Source: Aphanothece hegewaldii CCALA 016 (GTDB lineage: Bacteria > Cyanobacteriota > Cyanobacteriia > Cyanobacteriales > Microcystaceae). From it: 44,139 bases of DNA. The stretch is from positions 1-44,139 of the forward strand of contig NZ_PXOH01000036.1 of NCBI RefSeq assembly GCF_003007785.1, given 5' to 3'. Positions 39,711-44,139 of this stretch are shown here, piece after piece. Made by a program: the position numbers and the translations under genes. The stretch's first letter is position 1; each line of letters starts with the position of its first letter. The notes beneath the pieces are model-generated. The model did not search any database and was not told where the DNA came from. It saw only the letters and a list, made by a program, of their open reading frames with translations.

Positions 39711-41328
39711 TTTTTTGGAGGAACCTTTTAGCGAAACGGAAGGCACATTATTACAGCCTTTTGTGACAAACTTAGATCAATCTGTATTCGGTTTGCGGAA
39801 TTTACCAGAAGTTGTTAAAGGGGCTTTATTTTCTCGTTATAGTCGCAGTGATAAAAGTTTACGCCGTATTTTACTCGATGAATTTATTAAAGCACCTGAA
39901 GCCAATTTTAGCGATCTGGTCGGGAGTCAGGATAATGCTAATCAAATTGTAGCGATAAGAAGTGCAGAAGCATTTTACGATCGCGTTTTAATCGGTTATG
40001 GTGATGACTCAGTTGCGGAGTTGGGTGGGGCGCATTTAGCTTGTGAAGGTATTAGTAATATCGCCGCTAAAGCATTAGAAGATAGTCGCTTGGGGATATC
40101 TCCACTGGAAAAATCGACGCGCTATGTTCCATTTAACCGCAAAATCAACGGATATTATCGCTATTACCGCGAACCGTCTATCCTATCTTCTAAATACGCG
40201 GACAATTATGAAAAAACACTGGATTATTTATTCGATACTTATACAACTTTAATCGAACCGCTTCTAACGTGGCTGAAATCTTGTACACCGAAGGATGCAG
40301 ATATCACAGAACGAGCGTATAATAATGCGACAAGAGCCAAAGCATTAGATTTATTACGAGGGTTGCTACCGATGGCAACTCTGACTAATGTTGGATTATT
40401 CGGCAATGGTAGAGCATTTGAGTATTTATTGGTTAAACTTGCCGCTTTTCCTCATCATGAAGTTAAAGCATTAGGCTCATTAATGCAACAAGAACTCGAT
40501 AAAATTATTCCTTCTTTCGTCAAACGCGCAAAAAGTGACAGAGGGGCGCAGTATATACGTTACTTGTCTAATAATTTAGCACAAACTCAACAACTCACAC
40601 AAAAGCACTTAGAAAATACTGAACCTAAATCACCACCAAATGTACAGTTAGTAGAATATGATAAGGACGCAGAAACTAAAGTTATTGCCGCTATTTTATA
40701 TCCACATACAAACCTTACTTTTAAACAAGTTTTAGAATACGCCACCCATTTATCAACCTCAGAACGAATCGAAATTATTAATACTTATATAGGTGAAAGA
40801 GCAACAAGATTTCATCGACCTGGGCGTGCTTTTGAAGAAACCTATTATACTTTTGATATATTGGCTGATTTAGGTGCTTATCGTGATTTACATCGCCATC
40901 GAGTGATGACACAAGAACGTCAACGCTATACCGTTATTCATGGTTATGATGTTCCGATAGAATTAGAAGAAGCAAAATTAGCTCAACAGTATCGTGATGC
41001 CTTAGATTATGCCGCAGAGACAACCGAATTAATTAGTAAAGATTTTTTTGATGCTGCACAATATCTTGTTCCCTTTGCTTATAAAATTCGTTGGCGCATT
41101 AAACTAAATTTAAGGGAAGTCTATCATCTTGCCGAGTTAAGAAGTTCACGACAAGGACATCCATCTTATCGAATCATTGCCCAAGAAATGTATCAACAAA
41201 TTAAAGCCGTTCATCCCACATTAACAGCAAAGATGAGTTTTGTAGACATGAATGATTATGCCTTGGAACGATTAGCTGCCGAACAACGCATCGATGAAAA
41301 ATTACAATCCATTAAGGAAAAATTATAA
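39703..41328 (+). CDS. thyX: FAD-dependent thymidylate synthase-like protein, tandem ThyX domains
   Basis: 541 residues, about twice the length of a usual ThyX (200-250), and apparently two ThyX-type halves. The N-terminal half has FSRYSRSDKSLRRIL, IGYGDDSVAELGGAHLACEGISNIAAKALEDSRLGISPLEKSTRYVPF; the second has YATHLSTSERIE, RFHRPGRAFEETYYTFDILADLGAYRDLHRHRVMTQERQRYTVIHGY and ELRSSRQGHPSYRIIAQEM. The usual RHR(7x)S motif reads RHRVMTQERQR, so the Ser position is not conserved. If active it makes dTMP from dUMP using methylene-tetrahydrofolate and FAD. Overlap with dut and the nearby dCMP deaminase gene support a dUMP role. Confidence 0.85.
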   Translation: MVNFLEEPFSETEGTLLQPFVTNLDQSVFGLRNLPEVVKGALFSRYSRSDKSLRRILLDEFIKAPEANFSDLVGSQDNANQIVAIRSAEAFYDRVLIGYGDDSVAELGGAHLACEGISNIAAKALEDSRLGISPLEKSTRYVPFNRKINGYYRYYREPSILSSKYADNYEKTLDYLFDTYTTLIEPLLTWLKSCTPKDADITERAYNNATRAKALDLLRGLLPMATLTNVGLFGNGRAFEYLLVKLAAFPHHEVKALGSLMQQELDKIIPSFVKRAKSDRGAQYIRYLSNNLAQTQQLTQKHLENTEPKSPPNVQLVEYDKDAETKVIAAILYPHTNLTFKQVLEYATHLSTSERIEIINTYIGERATRFHRPGRAFEETYYTFDILADLGAYRDLHRHRVMTQERQRYTVIHGYDVPIELEEAKLAQQYRDALDYAAETTELISKDFFDAAQYLVPFAYKIRWRIKLNLREVYHLAELRSSRQGHPSYRIIAQEMYQQIKAVHPTLTAKMSFVDMNDYALERLAAEQRIDEKLQSIKEKL

Positions 41329-41339
41329 AATATAAGCTC

Positions 41340-41759
41340 ATGCCTGCAAAAGATTTTTATCATGAAGTAGTAAAAAAAGCAATGATAAATAGTGGATGGA
41401 CAATTACACATGATCCTTTTCATATTCGCTTAATTAGAGGGAAAAACTTATTTATCGACCTTGGTGCAGAACGGTTAATTGCAGCCGAACGTGGAATAGA
41501 GAAAATAGCAGTAGAAATTAAAAGCTTTAGACGAGCATCCGATATAAAAGATTTAGAAGAAGCATTAGGACAATTTGTTCTTTATCACCGTATTTTAACT
41601 CGATATGAGCCTGAGCGAACTTTATACCTTGCAGTCACTGAGGAAGTAAGTAGGTTAGTATTTGAAGAAGAAGCAGGACAAATTTTAATTGAAGATGGAA
41701 TTATTCGTCTTGTAACTTTTGATCCATTAGAGGAGGCAATTATTAGATGGATACCTTGA
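41340..41759 (+). CDS. xisH: XisH family protein
   Basis: 139 residues. MPAKDFYHEVVKKAMINSGWTITHDPF, FIDLGAERLIAAERGIEKIAVEIKSF, LGQFVLYHRILTRYEPERTLYLAV and the C-terminal IRLVTFDPLEEAIIRW are XisH family signatures. With Asp40 and Glu59-x-Lys61 it looks like a PD-(D/E)xK nuclease fold. XisH and XisI were found as factors needed for excision of the fdxN element in Anabaena, together with the recombinase XisF, but they are also common where no element exists. Here it is 11 bases past the ThyX-like stop and overlaps xisI by 13 bases. Confidence 0.95.
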   Translation: MPAKDFYHEVVKKAMINSGWTITHDPFHIRLIRGKNLFIDLGAERLIAAERGIEKIAVEIKSFRRASDIKDLEEALGQFVLYHRILTRYEPERTLYLAVTEEVSRLVFEEEAGQILIEDGIIRLVTFDPLEEAIIRWIP

Positions 41760-42082
41760 ATAACGATCGTAACATTATTGAAAAGCTGTTGCAGGAATAC
41801 GCAAACTATTTAGGACAAGAAGAGCAAATACAGATTGAATTAATCTTTGATCGAAAAGGTGATCATTATCTTTTAGTTGAAATAGGTTGGCAAAATAACA
41901 ATCGTATTTATGGAACTTTAATTCATATTGATATTATAGACGGTAAAGTGTGGATACAACAAGATGGGACTGAAGAAGGTGTTGCTGATGAACTTGTAGC
42001 AATGGGAATACCTAAAAATCGAATTGTTTTAGGTTTTAAATCAATTCAACGTCGTAAAATTACAGAATTTGCGGTATCCTAG
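41747..42082 (+). CDS. xisI: XisI family protein
   Basis: 111 residues. NNDRNIIEKLLQEYANYL, ELIFDRKGDHYLLVEIGWQNNNRIYGTLIHIDIIDGKVWIQQDGTEEGVADELVAMGIPKNRIVLGF is the XisI family pattern. It overlaps xisH by 13 bases and must be translated with it; the two probably form a complex. No xisF-like serine recombinase or element boundary is in the window. Confidence 0.95.
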   Translation: MDTLNNDRNIIEKLLQEYANYLGQEEQIQIELIFDRKGDHYLLVEIGWQNNNRIYGTLIHIDIIDGKVWIQQDGTEEGVADELVAMGIPKNRIVLGFKSIQRRKITEFAVS

Positions 42083-42155
42083 ACAACTTCAACTTTTGAA
42101 AATTATGATTGCTTAATCTTTTTATCTTATTTTTAAAGAATACCTTAACTGTACA

Positions 42156-42497
42156 TCACGCTGCATAAATCACCTGAGCAGAAGATAAAATTTCATTGCG
42201 ACGTAAGTAATTTAAGCTTCTTTCAATTCCTCGACGACTAATTAAATCTACATCTCTCCCAAAGAGATTTTTAAGCTCATTTTCCATATGTACCAAATCA
42301 AACAAAGTATGATCAGACTCTGGGGTAAATGTAACTAATACATCAATGTCACTATCAGCATGAAAGTCATCGCGTAACACGGAACCAAACAACGCAAATT
42401 CTGTAATGTTCCAGCGATCGCAAAATGTTTGAATTTGTTCCATCGACAATTTAATATTTTTCACATTTATTGTATTCATATGTTTTAGTAACTTCAA
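42156..42497 (-). CDS. Nucleotidyltransferase domain protein (MNT type), HEPN partner absent
   Basis: 113 residues of the minimal nucleotidyltransferase (MntA-like) class. Active-site pattern Gly38-Ser39 in FALFGSVLRDDFHADSDIDVLV, with Asp50 and Asp52, and the third acid probably Asp84 in GRDVDLIS. Normally such a gene is paired with a HEPN RNase (HepT) and adenylylates it as an antitoxin; here the next gene downstream on this strand is absent (xisI is convergent) and no HEPN motif is seen upstream, so it is an orphan. A start at residue 7 (42479) is also possible. Confidence 0.88.
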   Translation of the reverse strand: MKLLKHMNTINVKNIKLSMEQIQTFCDRWNITEFALFGSVLRDDFHADSDIDVLVTFTPESDHTLFDLVHMENELKNLFGRDVDLISRRGIERSLNYLRRNEILSSAQVIYAA

Positions 42498-42565
42498 AAG
42501 TTTGTGTAAAAGTTTATAATTGAGATTTAATATTTATTTTCATCTCATCTTCTCCTTAAAATATT

Positions 42566-43810
42566 TTACTCTATTGGAAAACTGGGAATCAATCGATCAA
42601 TTTCGCTCATCAGTTGTCTAGTTTCTTTGAGGGCTACTACAATTTTCTGATAGTGTAAAACATCATCAAATGATAAGGTTCTTTTGGCTTTTTTGCGGTC
42701 TTTAAGCCATTTATCTAAAACTTGATAGCCACCTATTTTAAATTCCCAGACATTAGGCTCAATTCCTTCAAAATAACAGTTTTTATTAATATAAACACGC
42801 TGTTCAGTTGGCTTATAAGTAACTTCTGTAACAGTATTATCGCCATTACTTACAACTTTTGTAATTAGTTTATTAAGTTTTTTTGATTTCATCAAGTGCA
42901 ATTCTACTAATTCCTTACCTTTTTCACTTAAACTTTTAAATAGTTGCTCATTATTGGTAAGAGGAACACGAGGAAAATCGATTTTAAGAAATTCGGCGTA
43001 GCGTTGTCGATAGGTGGGACTATGGAAAATAGCGTAAATGTAGTAAAAAATTGCTTCAGGTGTAGGAATATAGCCAAGTTTTTCTTTAATTGTACTTATA
43101 AAATCTGATGAAATATTAGGAGTTTTTTCAACAAATAAACTCCCCTGTTTATTTTTGGTATCGGGATAAAGATAGAGAGGAAATATATTAATTCCTCCAC
43201 GTCTAAATAAATTAGTATCTACAGGGAAATGTGAAACAGAAATTAAACTCCACAGAATATCTTCTACAGCATTACCTTGTCTTCCTACACCAATAGCAAG
43301 GTTATTTCCCATCATCATTTGTCTCATGATTTCATGTCTTGGAAGTTCGACTACATCTTCATGATGATAGTAAAATCTACAGTCAAATGGACGATAAAGA
43401 CACTGTGTAAAATATTTTTTCCAATCTAAATTTGTTTTAAGAGAACGTCGTCTTTGAGCTAACTTCCAATCTCTTGTATCTTGAATATTATATATTTCAC
43501 TGATTTCTTGATCTGTAATATTTATATCTCTAAACTTTGCTATACGTTGACGAAGTTCTGATAAATCAAAATCAAAGACAAAATGATCTCTATGGGTTTT
43601 TACTCCCGTTGAATTAACTGGCATAATATCCGTGATTTTCCAGCCTTGTTCATACTCTGCTTTATAATCCGTATTTTGAGGAATAAATAAATAAAATGGA
43701 GATTGGGGATTTAACTCTGTCCACTCAACAGTAGTAATATCATTCTCTAAAAGATATTGATATTTATCTTCTCGTGAACCCCACAGATGAGCATGATAAA
43801 TTTTAGCCAT
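42566..43810 (-). CDS. Type ISP restriction-modification enzyme, C-terminal part only
   Basis: 414 residues matching the C-terminal target-recognition half of type ISP enzymes: IYHAHLWGSREDKYQYLLENDITTVEWTELNPQSPFYLFIPQN, then the LVDxRxxx-like middle, YRPFDCRFYYHHEDVVELPRHEIM, NLAIGVGRQG, INIFPLYLYPD, IPTPEAIFYYIYAIFHSPTYRQRYAEFLKIDFPRVP, and YKPTEQRVYINKNCYFEGIEPNVWEFKIGGYQVLDKWLKDRK. Full enzymes are over 1,500 residues and carry nuclease, helicase and methyltransferase domains first; none is present here. It starts at an ATG overlapping the HicB stop (TAATG). Likely a truncated remnant, unless the recognition half works with another partner. Confidence 0.8.
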   Translation of the reverse strand: MAKIYHAHLWGSREDKYQYLLENDITTVEWTELNPQSPFYLFIPQNTDYKAEYEQGWKITDIMPVNSTGVKTHRDHFVFDFDLSELRQRIAKFRDINITDQEISEIYNIQDTRDWKLAQRRRSLKTNLDWKKYFTQCLYRPFDCRFYYHHEDVVELPRHEIMRQMMMGNNLAIGVGRQGNAVEDILWSLISVSHFPVDTNLFRRGGINIFPLYLYPDTKNKQGSLFVEKTPNISSDFISTIKEKLGYIPTPEAIFYYIYAIFHSPTYRQRYAEFLKIDFPRVPLTNNEQLFKSLSEKGKELVELHLMKSKKLNKLITKVVSNGDNTVTEVTYKPTEQRVYINKNCYFEGIEPNVWEFKIGGYQVLDKWLKDRKKAKRTLSFDDVLHYQKIVVALKETRQLMSEIDRLIPSFPIE

Positions 43811-44007
43811 TAAGTAACCTCATGTAAACGGCTTTGTATTTCTGAAGGTTCGGCAACTACAAAAAATAATTGTAAAGCTTCAATAAGATTATTTTTTGCT
43901 TCCTCAACAGAATTTCCCTGACTCGCAATATCTAGTTCTGGACACAAAGCTACATAACTATTATCTTCGCGCTCAATGATTGCAGTAAACTGGTGAATTT
44001 GTTTCAT
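43810..44007 (-). CDS. HicB-family antitoxin
   Basis: 65 residues: IHQFTAIIEREDNSYVALCPELDIASQGNSVEEAKNNLIEALQLFFVV is the RNase H-like HicB fold of type II antitoxins, without a C-terminal DNA-binding helix. AAGGAT lies eight bases before the ATG at 44007. The usual HicA toxin is not visible on either side inside the window; it might lie beyond the edge. Its stop overlaps the next gene as TAATG, so the truncated restriction gene is translated together with it. Confidence 0.85.
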   Translation of the reverse strand: MKQIHQFTAIIEREDNSYVALCPELDIASQGNSVEEAKNNLIEALQLFFVVAEPSEIQSRLHEVT

Positions 44008-44069
44008 TTTGTTTCATCCTTGGGTAATTTAATCATGATAGCTACTGCGACACCTTGCTGGATAAGTAG

Positions 44070-44139
44070 CTATGTAAAATTAATTGTATATTTTTCTCCA
44101 AAATATTTGAGAATGTTTTCCACAGCTTCCACTAAAGTT
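44070..44139 (-). CDS. C-terminal end of a gene running off the right edge
   Basis: The last 22 codons on the minus strand read TLVEAVENILKYFGEKYTINFT then TAG. Unrecognised. In the same frame beyond the stop, 21 more codons are open (LLIQQGVAVAIMIKLPKDET and K) and end in a TGA that overlaps the HicB ATG by four bases, so the stop at 44070-44072 could be a nonsense mutation in a longer gene. An inverted repeat TAGCTACT/AGTAGCTA (44039-44046, 44065-44072) overlaps the stop. Confidence 0.4.
   Translation of the reverse strand, partial: TLVEAVENILKYFGEKYTINFT

Noticed and set aside
1..44139. CRISPR array or prophage
   Set aside because: No regular repeat-spacer series, cas genes, integrase, capsid or terminase genes were seen. 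The only repeats are dispersed palindromes.
1..44139. Intact insertion sequence with transposase
   Set aside because: No transposase-like reading frame was found on either strand; the repeats seen are too short to be IS ends by themselves.

Overview
The window is chromosomal DNA of an AT-rich cyanobacterium. This is shown by about twenty copies of the HIP1 octamer GCGATCGC across coding and spacer DNA, by the two phosphate-uptake clusters arranged like Synechocystis pst1 (with SphX) and pst2, and by families largely restricted to cyanobacteria (DUF3727, DUF29, XisH/XisI, LpxB-related glycosyltransferase, tandem-domain ThyX, ethylene-receptor-type sensor). The genus cannot be fixed from the sequence alone; a unicellular, low-GC relative of Synechocystis, Geminocystis or Cyanobacterium is a reasonable guess.

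Layout. 1-9,900 is mostly housekeeping: an aspartate aminotransferase start (left edge), a ferritin-like diiron protein, a DUF29 protein, an overlooked 52-codon gene, hisD-hisB, the ribosome-quality-control factor RqcH, an FAD/NAD(P) oxidoreductase with a palindrome over its -10 box, a two-repeat sirohydrochlorin chelatase, a small protein plus free-standing C39 peptidase pair, and a gene remnant. 9,958-20,260 is a 10-kb phosphate-acquisition island: divergent sphX, then pstS1-C1-A1-B1-B1', a terminator, and pstS2-C2-A2-B2. SphR/PhoB-type 11-nt-period direct repeats lie before sphX and pstS2, with a weaker one before pstS1. 20,300-31,700 holds a secreted M16 peptidase pair (one catalytic, one degenerate), pyrE, a CAT-anticodon tRNA that resembles tRNA-Ile2, a CBS/CorC membrane protein, methionine aminopeptidase, DUF3727, surE and an MsbA-type ABC exporter.

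31,700-44,139 is more accessory. It has a sensor that joins a copper/ethylene-binding ETR1-type membrane domain to PAS, GAF and an apparently active GGDEF domain; an extended YqeY protein; an alpha/beta hydrolase that has lost its nucleophile; and a cluster covering the thymidylate supply (dCMP deaminase, dUTPase, ThyX-like protein). Between and after these are conflict-type genes: a CdiA-toxin-like nuclease with an overlapping small partner, a Uma2 nuclease, XisH-XisI without the recombinase, a nucleotidyltransferase without its HEPN partner, and a headless type ISP restriction-modification gene coupled to a HicB antitoxin.

A dispersed palindromic repeat (arms GGGTTTGG/CCAAACCC) occurs ten times, always between genes, usually just past a 3' end, and once between pstS2 and pstC2. 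The strongest candidates for new biology are the ethylene-receptor diguanylate cyclase, the CdiA-like nuclease/partner pair, the nucleophile-less hydrolase, the C39 peptidase pair, and the repeat family with its compensated stem change.
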